From Bog-473 sp963717455 (lineage in GTDB: Bacteria > Actinomycetota > Acidimicrobiia > Acidimicrobiales > RAAP-2): a stretch of DNA of 64,000 bases. Below are positions 25,027-34,474 of the stretch, piece after piece. The translations under genes and the position numbers were made by a program. The stretch spans positions 3,720,001 to 3,784,000 of the forward strand of contig OY970336.1 in NCBI GenBank assembly GCA_963717455.1, given 5' to 3'. The notes under the pieces are model-generated. The model was not told the DNA's origin, did no database searches, and worked only from the letters and a program-made list of their open reading frames with translations. The number at the start of each line of letters is the position of its first letter. Position 1 is the stretch's first letter.

Positions 25027-25776
25027 TCACCCGGGGCGGTGGGCCTCGACCAGGAGGCGCTGTGCCGTCGAGACGAAGCTGCCGTCGCGCCGGATCAGGT
25101 CGTGCATGGCGCGCAGGCGGCCGAGGTAGGCGTCGACCGTGAAGTCCGGCACGGTCCAGCGCACCTTGCGCAGGAAGCACACGACGGCGGCGACATCGAA
25201 GAACTCGACCCGCAGCGCGCACGCCCGCAGGTCGCGCACCACGAGGCCGGCCGCCTCCGCTGCGGCCTGGGCGCGTTCGGGGCTCCGGCTCGTGTTGAGC
25301 GGCCGCGGGCCCGTCATGAACTCGATGAGCTCCCGGTTGGTCCCGGCGCCGATCTGCTGTGACAGGTAGGTCCCGCCCGGTCGAAGGACCCGCGCGATCT
25401 CCTCCCACAGCACGGTGACGGGATGCCGGCTGACCACGAGGTCGAACGAGGCGGCGGCGAACGGGAGCGCGGGCGCGTCCGCCACGGACACGACGTGGAC
25501 GCCGAGCGGGCGCAGCCGGTCCCGCGCGATGGCCACGTTGGGGGGCCAGGACTCGGTGGCCACGAGCAGGGGAGGCCGCGGCGAGACCGCGGCGATGACC
25601 TCGCCGCCGCCCGTCTCGACGTCCAGGGCGGCGGTGGCGCCCGCCATGCGACCGGCCATCAGCCGGGCATAGCCCCACGACGGGCGCTCCTCGGTTGCCC
25701 TGCCCTCGAACCACGAGAAGTCCCAACCCTCCGTCGGCGCCGCGGCTCCCTCGGCCACGAGCTCCTCGAAGGTCAC
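25027..25776 (-). CDS. Class I SAM-dependent methyltransferase
   Basis: A 249-residue protein with a methyltransferase core: ALDVETGGGEVIAAV (motif I, GxGxG-like), an acidic loop before ADAPALPFAAASFDLVVSRH (motif II/III) and VLRPGGTYLSQQI. The N-terminal helix region WDFSWFEGRATEERPSWGY is shared with a set of actinobacterial methyltransferases related to rRNA/UbiE-like enzymes. The substrate is unknown. It starts 4 bp after the crotonase stop on the same strand. Confidence 0.85.
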   Translation of the reverse strand: MTFEELVAEGAAAPTEGWDFSWFEGRATEERPSWGYARLMAGRMAGATAALDVETGGGEVIAAVSPRPPLLVATESWPPNVAIARDRLRPLGVHVVSVADAPALPFAAASFDLVVSRHPVTVLWEEIARVLRPGGTYLSQQIGAGTNRELIEFMTGPRPLNTSRSPERAQAAAEAAGLVVRDLRACALRVEFFDVAAVVCFLRKVRWTVPDFTVDAYLGRLRAMHDLIRRDGSFVSTAQRLLVEAHRPG

Positions 25777-25780
25777 CCCG

Positions 25781-26566
25781 TCATCGTCCAGACGGCTCGT
25801 CCTTGCGCTGCAGGATCCCCTGGGCCGACTCCTCGAAGCTCGTGCCGCCGGACATCCACTCGGTCAGTTGCCGGGCGAACGAGAGCGATTCCTCCTTCGA
25901 CAGGTCCTGCACCTTGTTGAGGTGGGCCAGCGTCATGTGGACCCCCTCCGCCCGCATGGCAGTGATCGCGTCGGCCACCTGCATGGCGTCCTCCCACAGC
26001 ATGGCCGAGGGTGCGACCCGTTGGGCCAGTCCGATCCGCAGCGCCTCGCGCCCGTCGATGACCTTGCCGGTGAGGATCAGGTCCTTCGCCTGGGCCACGC
26101 CGACGAGGCGTGCCAGCCGGGTGCTGGCACCCCAGGCACCGAGTCCCGCGCCGAGGCGAGCCAAATGCCAGTCGCTGATCTGCGCGGTGTCGGCGACGAT
26201 GCGCAGGTCGCACGCCAGGGCGAGCTCCAAGGCGCCCGTGGTGCAGACCCCGTCGATGACGGCGATCGACGGGGTGAGGCACTCATCGATCAACTCGGTC
26301 AGGCGCCGGCCCGGATTGCCCGGGGCCATCGCGCCCGCAGCTGCCTCCTTGAGGTCGACGCCGGCGCTGAAGCACGGCGTGCCGTCGGCACGCGGCGCGC
26401 CGGTGATCACGAAGCAGCGCACGTCGGGGTCCGAGCGCAGCGCACGCACCGCGTCGACGAGCTCGAGGAGGACGGTGGCGTTGAGCGCGTTCATGGACGC
26501 CGGCCGCGTGATGCGCAGGATCCTGGTGGACCCCCGCTGCTCGATCTCGACGTCGCGCGCGCTCAC
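25781..26566 (-). CDS. Enoyl-CoA hydratase/isomerase family protein
   Basis: A 261-residue crotonase-fold protein, GTG start at 26566. The oxyanion-hole segments are CFSAGVDLKE and VCTTGALELALACDLRIV. The second has Thr-Gly-Ala-Leu-Glu, so a catalytic-type Glu is present at the first position of enoyl-CoA hydratases. RLARLVGVAQAKDLILTGKV and EALRIGLAQRV complete the family pattern. It hydrates or isomerises an acyl-CoA; the chain is not predictable. Confidence 0.9.
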   Translation of the reverse strand: MSARDVEIEQRGSTRILRITRPASMNALNATVLLELVDAVRALRSDPDVRCFVITGAPRADGTPCFSAGVDLKEAAAGAMAPGNPGRRLTELIDECLTPSIAVIDGVCTTGALELALACDLRIVADTAQISDWHLARLGAGLGAWGASTRLARLVGVAQAKDLILTGKVIDGREALRIGLAQRVAPSAMLWEDAMQVADAITAMRAEGVHMTLAHLNKVQDLSKEESLSFARQLTEWMSGGTSFEESAQGILQRKDEPSGR

Positions 26567-26571
26567 GCCGC

Positions 26572-28056
26572 TCAGCCGAGGTCGGAGCGCATGACGGTCA
26601 CCAGGCTGTGGTAGTCGCCGGGATAGGAGTTCAGGATGGTGCCGAGGTTGCTGCTCCGGCCCCTCGACCGGTAGGCGGAGAGGTTCGCGGAGTTCGCCAT
26701 CTGGGTGAGGATCGACGCGAGCTGGCCGGTGTCGCTCTCGACCACCTGCGCCGGTTGGCCCGCGTCGGGCGGCAGGCTCATGCCCCGCAGGTCGGCGTCG
26801 AACCGGGTCAGCATCGATGCCGCACGCAGGTGCGACGGCCGGAGACAGGCGACGGTCGCGCACGTCAGGGAGCTGCTGTCGGCCTGGTGGAGGGCGGTGC
26901 TCGTCGCGGCGTAGTCCGACACGACCCGGTTGACCTGCTGGGCGGAGGTGTGCCGATGGTGCCTGGCGGCGTTCTGGGCGATGGACTGGCCCACGAAGAG
27001 GATGGAGCCCCAGACGATGGCGAAGATCATCCAGCCACGGGCGGCACCGGTCAGGACGAGCGTCGCCCAGGGCGGCGTCTCGTCGGCGGCGGGCAGCGAC
27101 GGCACGACGCGCTCCCAGGGGGACGGCGGGGGCATGGCGCCGAGGCCGGTGGGTGGGGGCGGCGCCGGCACGGGCGAACTCGGCATGGGCGGCGGCCACC
27201 GGGGTGCTGCCGGCTCCGAGGGGCCGGCGACGTCGGGCGCGGCAGCGGGCGGCTCGGGCTCGGGCTCGGGCCCGGGAGCATCGGATGGCGCGGCGCCAGT
27301 CGTCTGCTCGGTCGGAGACGGGTACGCATACGGCTGCGGCGTCGGCTGCGGCGGGGAGCCGGGGGCAGCCGCCGGCGTGCCCGGGGAGCTGGGCGCGGGC
27401 GGCTGCGGGGTGGGGAAAGGAGGCGGCGGAGGTGGCGCCGCGACAAGAGGCGCCGCGGCGGGCTGGTCGCCGAGCATGCCCCACGCGTACTCCGAGGTCA
27501 GCATCGCGAAATAGGCGTGGAACCTCACCTGGTAGCGCAGCAGCGCCGCGTAGGCCGTGTACAGGGGCGCCGGCATGGTGCCTCTGATCAGGACGACGAA
27601 CCACATCACGAGGAGAAGAGGAACGGAGAGGCCGTACGACACGATGTTGTAGAAGACGCCCGCCGGGATGGCCAGGATGAAGCGGAACAGCACGGCCCAG
27701 CGGTTGAGTGGCCCCGGAGCCGGGAAGAAGGGGCGTGCCGGGTACGCCTCGTCATCGAGCGAGAAGGGCGGATAGCGGTCGGTCAGCAAGAGCAGATAGG
27801 CGCCGACCCGGGTGTACCAGCGCAGCCCGCCGCTGATGAAGGTGTGCGCCCATTCCGGCAGGCGACCCATGAACAGCGCGGCGAACCATCCGATCACCGC
27901 GACCACGACCATCGCGACGAAGAGGAACCACAGCACGATGACGTGCGGGATGGCCAGGATGATGCGGAAGCCCACCGTCAGGCGGGCCTGGGGCTCGGTT
28001 CCCTCGTAGCGCATGTCCACACGCCTCGTCGGCATCGCCATCGCTGTGCCGGTCAT
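26572..28056 (-). CDS. DUF4389 membrane protein with Pro-rich linker
   Basis: A 494-residue protein; ATG 28056 is chosen for its AAAGGGGG ribosome binding site. Residues 15-190 hold a DUF4389 domain with four membrane helices (two pairs, e.g. FRIILAIPHVIVLWFLFVAM). Residues 200-330 are Pro/Ala-rich and probably disordered. A single helix follows at about 335-360 (GWMIFAIVWGSILFVGQ). The C terminus (370-494) is a soluble helical domain that is likely extracytoplasmic. DUF4389 proteins are common in actinobacteria and have no defined activity. It overlaps nothing, and the crotonase gene starts 5 bp after its stop. Confidence 0.8.
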   Translation of the reverse strand: MTGTAMAMPTRRVDMRYEGTEPQARLTVGFRIILAIPHVIVLWFLFVAMVVVAVIGWFAALFMGRLPEWAHTFISGGLRWYTRVGAYLLLLTDRYPPFSLDDEAYPARPFFPAPGPLNRWAVLFRFILAIPAGVFYNIVSYGLSVPLLLVMWFVVLIRGTMPAPLYTAYAALLRYQVRFHAYFAMLTSEYAWGMLGDQPAAAPLVAAPPPPPPFPTPQPPAPSSPGTPAAAPGSPPQPTPQPYAYPSPTEQTTGAAPSDAPGPEPEPEPPAAAPDVAGPSEPAAPRWPPPMPSSPVPAPPPPTGLGAMPPPSPWERVVPSLPAADETPPWATLVLTGAARGWMIFAIVWGSILFVGQSIAQNAARHHRHTSAQQVNRVVSDYAATSTALHQADSSSLTCATVACLRPSHLRAASMLTRFDADLRGMSLPPDAGQPAQVVESDTGQLASILTQMANSANLSAYRSRGRSSNLGTILNSYPGDYHSLVTVMRSDLG

Positions 28057-28107
28057 GTGGCCCCCTTTGCGTGGCCGTCCGTCGCCGACGACCATTCCAG
28101 GCGAACG

Positions 28108-28218
28108 TTAGAGCACGCGCACCCCGACGCCGCGATCTCCCGGCAGGTCCGTCTGGAGGAACACCCTGCCCGGTGCGACCCAGGCGCTCGAGCCGTACGT
28201 CGGGTGGGCGCGGTGCAT
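28108..28218 (-). CDS. Possible small ORF or gene remnant
   Basis: A 36-residue frame from ATG 28218 to TAA 28108 reads HRAHPTYGSSAWVAPGRVFL then QTDLPGDRGVGVRVL. The codon use and composition look coding, and the frame continues upstream without a start as PPWLPGEAET. It lies between the DUF4389 and serine hydrolase genes. No family is recognised and there is no clear ribosome binding site. It may be the tail of a lost gene. Confidence 0.25.
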   Translation of the reverse strand: MHRAHPTYGSSAWVAPGRVFLQTDLPGDRGVGVRVL

Positions 28219-28276
28219 CGTCTCCGCCTCGCCGGGCAACCAGGGTGGCGGCGTCGTGACACGGCCGCCGTGCGGT

Positions 28277-29410
28277 TCAGAGTGAGCCGTACAGCGCGTC
28301 GATCAACGCGCGGTTGCGCGTGCTCTGCCAACGGGGGATCACATGGTTCATGACGTACCCGAAGGCGATCCCGGTGTGGGGATCCGCAAACCCCACGGCC
28401 CCTCCCGTCCCGAAGTGGCCGAAGCTCCCGGGGTGCGGCCCGAAGGGGCGGCGCGGGACGGTCGGTTTGAAACCGAGCCCGAAGGTGACGTCCTCGTGCA
28501 GGATCGGGCAGTAGCCCTGCGACTGGGGGGACGTCGCCTCCGCCACCAGGTCGGCGGAGAGCACGCGGTTGGGCTCGAGGAGCGCCGCATACATGCGGGC
28601 CACGCCGGCCGCCGTTCCGTGCCCGTTGGTCGACGGGACCTCCGCCCCGCGCCATTCCGCCGAATTGACCACGCCCATGGAGGAATAGCCCGGCGGGTTG
28701 AAGTAGCTCAGCATCTCCATGAGCTCGTCACCCTGCAGGGCCCCGAGGTCCAGCCGTTCGGCGCCGCCCGGCGCGGCGAAGATCACCTGCGCGCAGCGGT
28801 GCCGTGCACCGGGTGGCACTCCCACGTGCACGTCGGCGCCCAGTGGACCCGCCAGTCCGGCCATCCGCCGTGCGCACGTCTCGCCGCTCACCCGGCGGAC
28901 GACCTCGCCGATCAGGTGGCCGTAGGTGTTGGTGTGGTAGGCGTGCCGCGTGCCGGGCTCCCACCACGCCTCGGTCGCCGCCAGCGCGCCGGTCATCCGG
29001 CCCCAGTCCCAGAGGTCGTCGTTGGTCAGCGGCTCGCGTATGGCCGGCACGGCAGCCCGGTGACACAGCGCATGACGCAGGGTCGCCGTTTCCTTGCCCC
29101 CCGCGGCGAACTCGGGCCACACCGACGCGACGGGGTCGTCGAGCCCGATGAGCCCGGCTTCGACGAGCTGGAGGGCCAGGACCGCCAGGAACGCCTTCCC
29201 GACCGAGTAGAAGTCGACCAGGGTGTCGGGCTGCCACGGCTCGATTCGTCCTTCGTCACGCCACCCGCCGGCCAGGTCCACCACCGTCGCGCCGTCGACC
29301 ATGACGCACACGGCCGCGCCGACCTCGCCCCGCTCGGCGAAGTTGCGTGCGAATTCGTCCTTCACGGGGGCGAAGCGGGGGTCGCACATCCCGGCCACGG
29401 GGGCATCCAC
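28277..29410 (-). CDS. Beta-lactamase-related serine hydrolase (EstB-like)
   Basis: A 377-residue class C beta-lactamase-fold protein without signal peptide. The nucleophile motif is S-x-x-K in FYSVGKAF and the Tyr motif is YHTNTYG (Y-x-N). The third block is HFGTGGAVGFADP, near the C terminus. The opening RFAPVKDEFARNFAERGEVG, followed by VDLAGGW, is typical of cytoplasmic EstB-type esterases and lactone hydrolases. GTG 29410 is preferred; the frame also allows TTG 29446 and ATG 29389. Natural substrates of this group are mostly unknown. Confidence 0.87.
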   Translation of the reverse strand: MDAPVAGMCDPRFAPVKDEFARNFAERGEVGAAVCVMVDGATVVDLAGGWRDEGRIEPWQPDTLVDFYSVGKAFLAVLALQLVEAGLIGLDDPVASVWPEFAAGGKETATLRHALCHRAAVPAIREPLTNDDLWDWGRMTGALAATEAWWEPGTRHAYHTNTYGHLIGEVVRRVSGETCARRMAGLAGPLGADVHVGVPPGARHRCAQVIFAAPGGAERLDLGALQGDELMEMLSYFNPPGYSSMGVVNSAEWRGAEVPSTNGHGTAAGVARMYAALLEPNRVLSADLVAEATSPQSQGYCPILHEDVTFGLGFKPTVPRRPFGPHPGSFGHFGTGGAVGFADPHTGIAFGYVMNHVIPRWQSTRNRALIDALYGSL

Positions 29411-29483
29411 GGGTTGGACTCTTTCGTGCCCGGGGTCGGCGAGCAAGTGACGGCCTCAGTCCCGGGCGTCGTCCCGCTCGCGC

Positions 29484-30620
29484 TCAGTGCCGCGGGTGGG
29501 CCGTGAGGAAGGACCAGATGGCCGCCGACGAGTCGAAGCCCATGTACGGGGAGCCGACGAGCCGTCGCGACGCGGCGGATGCGGGGTGCCCCATCCACGC
29601 ATGGTTGGCGCCGGTCACCGTGGCCCACTCCACCACCGTGCCCCCGTGGCACGGCTGCCAGACCGTGAAGTGGACCGCGGCGTTCGAAGGATCGGAGCCG
29701 ATCGTCGGGGTCGACGGGCACCTGTCCTGCGCGGCGATCGTCTTGAGCCCGTTCACCGGTGGCGGGAAGTTGGTCTTGGTGAGCGAGCGCGAACCGTACC
29801 CGCCGTCGATCGGGATGTTCTGGTCCTGCGTGCCATGGATCTCGAGCGCGGCAACCGGATGCGCCATGGAGCAGCCGTTGACGAAGAGGTCGCCCGCCTG
29901 GACCCCGATGGCCACGATCTGACCCGAGAGCTGGCAGGCGAGCCGCTCGGCCAGGATGGCCCCGTTGGAGTGCCCCGTCGCGAACACACGGTTCGTGTCG
30001 ATGTGGTACCGACCCTCGAGCTTGGCGATGAGGGCCGAGATGAAGCCGACGTCGTTGACGTTGTCCTGATCCTGGGCGGCGACCGAGCAGCAGCCCCCGC
30101 CGTTCCAGACCAGCCGGTTCGGCGTGATGCGGCGGATGGGCGTCCCGTTCGGGTACACGACGAGGAAATGGTTGGACTCGGCCAGACCGTCGAATCCCGA
30201 GTTCTGCTCGAACTGGCTGCCCGACCCGAGGCCGCCGTGCAGAGCCACGAGCAGCGGCACGGGGGTCCGCTCCGGCAACGATCGCGGGACGTAGAGCTGG
30301 TACGACCGCACCGTGCTCCCCGCAACGATGACGGTGCCGAAGATGTGCGTGCCCTCGGGGGTCACGGCGCGTTTGATCGCGGCGCCGTAGGGGACGACCG
30401 GCCCGCTGCCGGACCGGCTGGGTGCGGCAGCCGCTGCCACCGACGCATCGCCGCCGAGCGCGCCGGATGCGACCGCGCCAGTGGCCAGGACGGCCAGGGC
30501 GGCCAGGGCGGCCACGACTCGCCGGGAACCCCTCGCCAGCCGGAGCCGCCGGGAGGCCCACGCCGTGTGCAGGTGTCCGTCGAGCGGCATCGCCCGATTC
30601 TCGCGGCCAGATGTCATCAT
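29484..30620 (-). CDS. Secreted PHB-depolymerase/feruloyl-esterase-like protein (LpqC-type)
   Basis: A 378-residue alpha/beta hydrolase. Residues 20-60 are a signal peptide (twin-Arg-like basic region, then VVAALAALAVLATGAVASGA). The core has LVALHGGLGSGSQFEQNSGF, the nucleophile in ATGHSNGAILAERL (G-x-S-x-G), the acid in EIHGTQDQNIPIDGG and the His in TGANHAWMGH. This is the esterase family of PHB depolymerases and mycobacterial LpqC, acting outside the cell on ester polymers or aromatic esters. Six Cys in the mature part may form disulfides. Confidence 0.88.
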   Translation of the reverse strand: MMTSGRENRAMPLDGHLHTAWASRRLRLARGSRRVVAALAALAVLATGAVASGALGGDASVAAAAAPSRSGSGPVVPYGAAIKRAVTPEGTHIFGTVIVAGSTVRSYQLYVPRSLPERTPVPLLVALHGGLGSGSQFEQNSGFDGLAESNHFLVVYPNGTPIRRITPNRLVWNGGGCCSVAAQDQDNVNDVGFISALIAKLEGRYHIDTNRVFATGHSNGAILAERLACQLSGQIVAIGVQAGDLFVNGCSMAHPVAALEIHGTQDQNIPIDGGYGSRSLTKTNFPPPVNGLKTIAAQDRCPSTPTIGSDPSNAAVHFTVWQPCHGGTVVEWATVTGANHAWMGHPASAASRRLVGSPYMGFDSSAAIWSFLTAHPRH

Positions 30621-30658
30621 TCCGTGAGAGATCCGTTCGGCGACGGCTCATGCGGCCG

Positions 30659-32566
30659 TCAGGACGCGGCGAAGTAGACGAGCGGCGTCCCGTCCCGGTC
30701 GAGCAGGAACACGTGCTGGTAGGAGATGTCGTACGGGGACGGTTCCATGAGGACGGCGAGCGAGTCCTTCACCAGCGCGGTCCCGCACGCGGCCGCGATG
30801 GGTTGCGCGTACAGGCTGGCGGCGGCGGGCGACATCGGACCCACCGTCAGGCGACCGCCCCCGGACGTCGCCACGACGCCGGACCACCACGCTCGGTCGC
30901 TGGCATGCAGGTCGTAGGAGAAGCCCGAGCCCCAGAAGCCCAGCAGCTGCCGGGCCTGCCGCTCGGCGGCACGCGTGAACGGGACGACGCCCTGCATGGA
31001 GGGGCAGGAGGGCAGCGCGGCGTCGCGACCGGATCCCGGTCGCGACGGCGGATAGGTGGCGGCCGGGAAGCCCGGGGCACCGGAGCCGGGGAGCGTCGAC
31101 GTCGGTGGGGTGCCGATGGGCACAGGACGGGCCACGCCACCGCTGATGGCGAGCAGGCTGGTCTCGGCGGAGAAGCCGTCCAGCTCCGTGTCGACGTAGG
31201 TCGTCCCGTCGGCCGCCTGGGCGATGCCTTCGGCGACGAGGTAGCTCCTGAGACCGGGGACCTCGACCTGCGGCGGCGGCAGCCGCACGACGCTGGTGCC
31301 CGCGACGCGCTCGAGGAAGTCCCCGTGCTCGGCAACCAGCACCGAGCCGTCCGGGGCGGTCGAGAGCGCGTTCGCGTAGTCCTGGGCCAGCTGGGTCACC
31401 TGACCAGCCGGGCCGACGAGGAAGAGGGTCTTGGGGGAGAACGCGAAGGCCACGAGCGCTCCGTCACTCTCGAGTGCCAGCCACGTCGGGAAGAAAGCGG
31501 TGGGGATGCCGCCCACCTGGACGTCGACGCCGTAGGGCGGGCCGCCGCGCACCAGGGTCGAGATGAGGCCGTCCGGCTCGACCACCCGGATGTCAGAGTT
31601 CGACGAGACGTACAGCGCTCCCGAGGGGGCGACCGCAACGCCGCTCGGGTCGAGGGGCACCTCAGTCGCCCGATCCCCGTCGCCCACGTCCGAGTCGCCG
31701 AGGCTGCCGTCACCCGCCACGGTGGTGATCGTGCCGTCTGGGGCGACGGCGCGCACGCGGTTGTTGCCGGAATCGACGAAATAGATGGTGCCGGTGCGCG
31801 CCACCGCGATCTCGCCCGGAGCGTTCAGCTCGGCGTCGACCGCCGGCCCTCCGTCACCGGAGAAGCCCTGCAGCGCATCGCCGGCCACCACCGAGAGCGC
31901 ACCGTCCCTCCACTCGAGGATCTGGTTGCGGTCGTGGTCGGCGATGAGCACGCCGCCGTCGGGGGCGATGGCGAGCGGTCCGGGGTCGACGATCCCGGGC
32001 GACGCGCCGGTCGGCCCCAGCGGGCTTCCCACCGCCAGCGGCAGAATGTCGCCGGTCTCGGTGTGCGCGGGCGGCGAGGGGCAGAGCTGGTCGCCGGACT
32101 CGACGAGCAAGCACATGGTGGTCCACGAGACCTTCCAGTTGCCCTGGAGCCTGAGCGCCACCGCCGAGAACCGGATGCCGTCGCTCGGTGCCCGCGCGCC
32201 CTCGGTGCGCACGGTGATGGTCAAGGGCACCGTTGCCTCGTCCCGGCGCACCACCGTGGCGGCCCCCGTGCTCTCGGTGACCGACGTTCGTCGGCCGTCG
32301 TCGTTGCTCACGAGGCGCTGCCCCGCGGCCTGCAGAGCCGCCCGCATCTCACCGTCGTACGCCTGCAGCGTGACCGCGCCGCGTGCGACGGAGGGCAGCT
32401 CGATGAGGGACCGGAAGGCTCGGGCGATCTGTTGTTGGGTCGTGCGGTCCCCCGTCGCGGACACGGGGGCGGTGGTGCCGGCGCAGAGCGCGGTGGCCGC
32501 CGCGCTCGCGACGGCAAAAGAGGCCACCCACGGTCGATGCCTCCGTCCCACGGAAACCGTGTGCAC
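30659..32566 (-). CDS. Secreted NHL-repeat beta-propeller protein
   Basis: A 635-residue exported protein. GTG 32566 gives a short basic start followed by the hydrophobic stretch VASFAVASAAATALCAG (signal peptide). After an N-terminal helical domain (about 40-150), five or six NHL-type repeats run from about 165 to 430: GPLAIAPDGGVLIADHDRNQ, GEIAVARTGTIYFVDSGNNR, GVAVAPSGALYVSSNSDIR. A C-terminal domain of about 150 residues (DRAWWSGVVATSGGGRLTVG) is unrecognised. Propellers of this kind bind partners or act as scaffolds; no catalytic site is apparent. Confidence 0.82.
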   Translation of the reverse strand: MHTVSVGRRHRPWVASFAVASAAATALCAGTTAPVSATGDRTTQQQIARAFRSLIELPSVARGAVTLQAYDGEMRAALQAAGQRLVSNDDGRRTSVTESTGAATVVRRDEATVPLTITVRTEGARAPSDGIRFSAVALRLQGNWKVSWTTMCLLVESGDQLCPSPPAHTETGDILPLAVGSPLGPTGASPGIVDPGPLAIAPDGGVLIADHDRNQILEWRDGALSVVAGDALQGFSGDGGPAVDAELNAPGEIAVARTGTIYFVDSGNNRVRAVAPDGTITTVAGDGSLGDSDVGDGDRATEVPLDPSGVAVAPSGALYVSSNSDIRVVEPDGLISTLVRGGPPYGVDVQVGGIPTAFFPTWLALESDGALVAFAFSPKTLFLVGPAGQVTQLAQDYANALSTAPDGSVLVAEHGDFLERVAGTSVVRLPPPQVEVPGLRSYLVAEGIAQAADGTTYVDTELDGFSAETSLLAISGGVARPVPIGTPPTSTLPGSGAPGFPAATYPPSRPGSGRDAALPSCPSMQGVVPFTRAAERQARQLLGFWGSGFSYDLHASDRAWWSGVVATSGGGRLTVGPMSPAAASLYAQPIAAACGTALVKDSLAVLMEPSPYDISYQHVFLLDRDGTPLVYFAAS

Positions 32567-32612
32567 GGCCCGAGTCTCCCAGGGCCGCGAGCCGGTGCCG
32601 CCGCCGGCTGCG

Positions 32613-33176
32613 TCAGCTTCCGGCGGCGCCGCGCTGTTCGGACACCGCCCGCAGGAGGGGTACCCAGGAGCGGAGATCCCGAACCACCAGGCCCTCGACC
32701 TTCCCGTTGTCGTCCGCCCGGCGCAACGCGGTGGCCCCGGGTGCCAGCGACAGGGCCTCGAACGCGGCCGCTTCCTCAGCCGTGAGGGATCCACCCTGGG
32801 TGGCGAGCGACGCCGAGCTGTCGGCGCCGAGCTCGTCGCCGTACCGGGGATCGGTCGCCACCAGGTACCGCTTCGCCTCCACGTGCAGCGCGACCAGCCC
32901 GGCCACCCGCTCCCCCAGCGCGGCGCGCACCGCCTCCGCGCCCGCGCTCGCATGCGCCTCGTCGTCCACGCCGGGCATGAGGTGGCCGACGTCGTGCACG
33001 AGCCCGGCGGCCGCCAGTTCGAGGTCGTCCGGGTGCCGCTGCAGCAATAGGGCGGCTGTCTGCAGGGCGTGCTGCAGCTGCGAGACCGACGTGCCGGCGT
33101 GCAGGCGCCGGGTGGCGCCTCCGGCCAGCAGCCGCACCATCTCGTCGACCCCGAGACCGGGCGCCCGCTCGCTCAT
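32613..33176 (-). CDS. HD-domain protein (PhnZ/MIOX-like)
   Basis: A 187-residue protein with a single HD domain: a His in SQLQHALQTAALL, then HDVGHLMPG (HD metal motif), HASAGAEAVRAALG, and later VALHVEAKRYLV. The order fits the small HD enzymes related to PhnZ and myo-inositol oxygenase, which cleave C-C or C-P bonds with a mixed-valent diiron centre; a plain phosphohydrolase is equally possible. ATG 33176 is taken because the upstream open frame has no resemblance. It is divergent from the sulfotransferase gene. Confidence 0.82.
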   Translation of the reverse strand: MSERAPGLGVDEMVRLLAGGATRRLHAGTSVSQLQHALQTAALLLQRHPDDLELAAAGLVHDVGHLMPGVDDEAHASAGAEAVRAALGERVAGLVALHVEAKRYLVATDPRYGDELGADSSASLATQGGSLTAEEAAAFEALSLAPGATALRRADDNGKVEGLVVRDLRSWVPLLRAVSEQRGAAGS

Positions 33177-33223
33177 CGGACCATTCTCCGCCATTCTCCC
33201 CGTTGCGGGTACGGTGACGCCCC

Positions 33224-34474
33224 GTGCCCTGGACCCCACCGCCGCGCAGCCCGTGGGCGGACAAGCTGGTCTCGCTCGGCCGGGGCCTCGGTGACGACGG
33301 GCGCTCGATGATCTCCCTGCTCCCCGATGACCTCCGTGCCGCGGCCACCACGACGACGGGCCTCGACGACTTCGGCGACGGCTGGTGGGAGGAACCGTTC
33401 CGCCGCCTCTGCGCGTCGCTCGACACGGAGGCCCGCCTCCACCTCCCGGGGCGCCTGCGCACCCGGGGCGAGCTGCAGCTGATCCTGCAGAACCGCCTGC
33501 GCATGGTCGAGCTGTGGAACAAGGAGCCGGCCGTGCTCCGTGAGCCGGTGCCCGCCCCCATCGTCGTGACCGGCCTCGGCCGCTCCGGCACAACCCTCTT
33601 GCACGAGCTGCTCGCCTGCGATCCCGACAACCGTCCGCCGCTGCTGTGGGAGTTGCTGCACTCCGTCCCCTGCGAGGATGCCTCGGGTGACCTGTGTGAC
33701 GACGAGATCAGGCTCATGGACGAGATCGTCCCGGCCTTCACGGCCATGCACGAGAACGGTGGGCGCCTCCCGACCGAGTGCATCTTCGCCTTCGCCCACC
33801 AGTTCTCGAGCGACATGTACACCGGGCTCTACAACGTGGCCGAGTACACGCTGTGGCGCAGCGGGCAGGACCAGACCCCGATTTACGACTGGCACAAGCG
33901 CCAGCTGCAGACGCTGCAATGGGTGGCCGAGCGGCCGACGACGCGCTGGGTCGTCAAGGCGCCCTCCCATCTCTCCGCCCTACCCCTCGTCTTCTCGACC
34001 TACCCCGACGCCCGGGTGGTGATCACCCATCGCGACCCGCTGCGCGTCATCGGGTCACTCGCCGACCTCATGGCCACCCTCCACTACATGCACTCGGACC
34101 ACGTCGATCACGCCGTTCTCGTCGAATTCATGGCGATGGGACTCGAGATGCAGATGGACCACGTGGCGGCGGAGCGCGACGCCGGCGCGATTCCGAACGC
34201 GCAGATCGCCGACGTCGTCTACCGCGACCTGGTGGCCGACCCCGTCGGCGTCATCGAGGGGCTCTACGCCGGGTGGGACCTACCGGTGAGCGACGAATTC
34301 CGCGCCGCCCTGAAGACGTACCTCGCCGACCGTCACACCTCGCGCACGCCCGGCCACGACTACTCCTTTGCCGACACCGGGCTCGACCTGGCGACACACC
34401 GGGCGCTCGTCGCCCCCTACCAGGAGCGCTTCGGCGTCCCCTCCGAGGTCGAGGCCGAGCCCCCTACGAGGTGA
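33224..34474 (+). CDS. Sulfotransferase family protein
   Basis: A 416-residue sulfotransferase. The 5'-phosphosulfate-binding loop is at 117-128 (GLGRSGTTLLHE) and the 3'-phosphate-binding region is VVITHRDPLRVIGSLADL. It belongs to the long actinobacterial type (Sulfotransfer_3) with an N-terminal helical extension, sulfating lipids, sterols or carbohydrates using PAPS. TACGGT lies 9-14 nt before the GTG start, so the mRNA may have little leader. Its 3' end overlaps the convergent DUF1214-like gene by 11 bp. Confidence 0.88.
   Translation: MPWTPPPRSPWADKLVSLGRGLGDDGRSMISLLPDDLRAAATTTTGLDDFGDGWWEEPFRRLCASLDTEARLHLPGRLRTRGELQLILQNRLRMVELWNKEPAVLREPVPAPIVVTGLGRSGTTLLHELLACDPDNRPPLLWELLHSVPCEDASGDLCDDEIRLMDEIVPAFTAMHENGGRLPTECIFAFAHQFSSDMYTGLYNVAEYTLWRSGQDQTPIYDWHKRQLQTLQWVAERPTTRWVVKAPSHLSALPLVFSTYPDARVVITHRDPLRVIGSLADLMATLHYMHSDHVDHAVLVEFMAMGLEMQMDHVAAERDAGAIPNAQIADVVYRDLVADPVGVIEGLYAGWDLPVSDEFRAALKTYLADRHTSRTPGHDYSFADTGLDLATHRALVAPYQERFGVPSEVEAEPPTR

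Noticed and set aside
30422..33050. Long plus-strand frames opposite the NHL propeller gene
   Set aside because: No domain is visible, while the minus strand has a signal peptide and NHL repeats.
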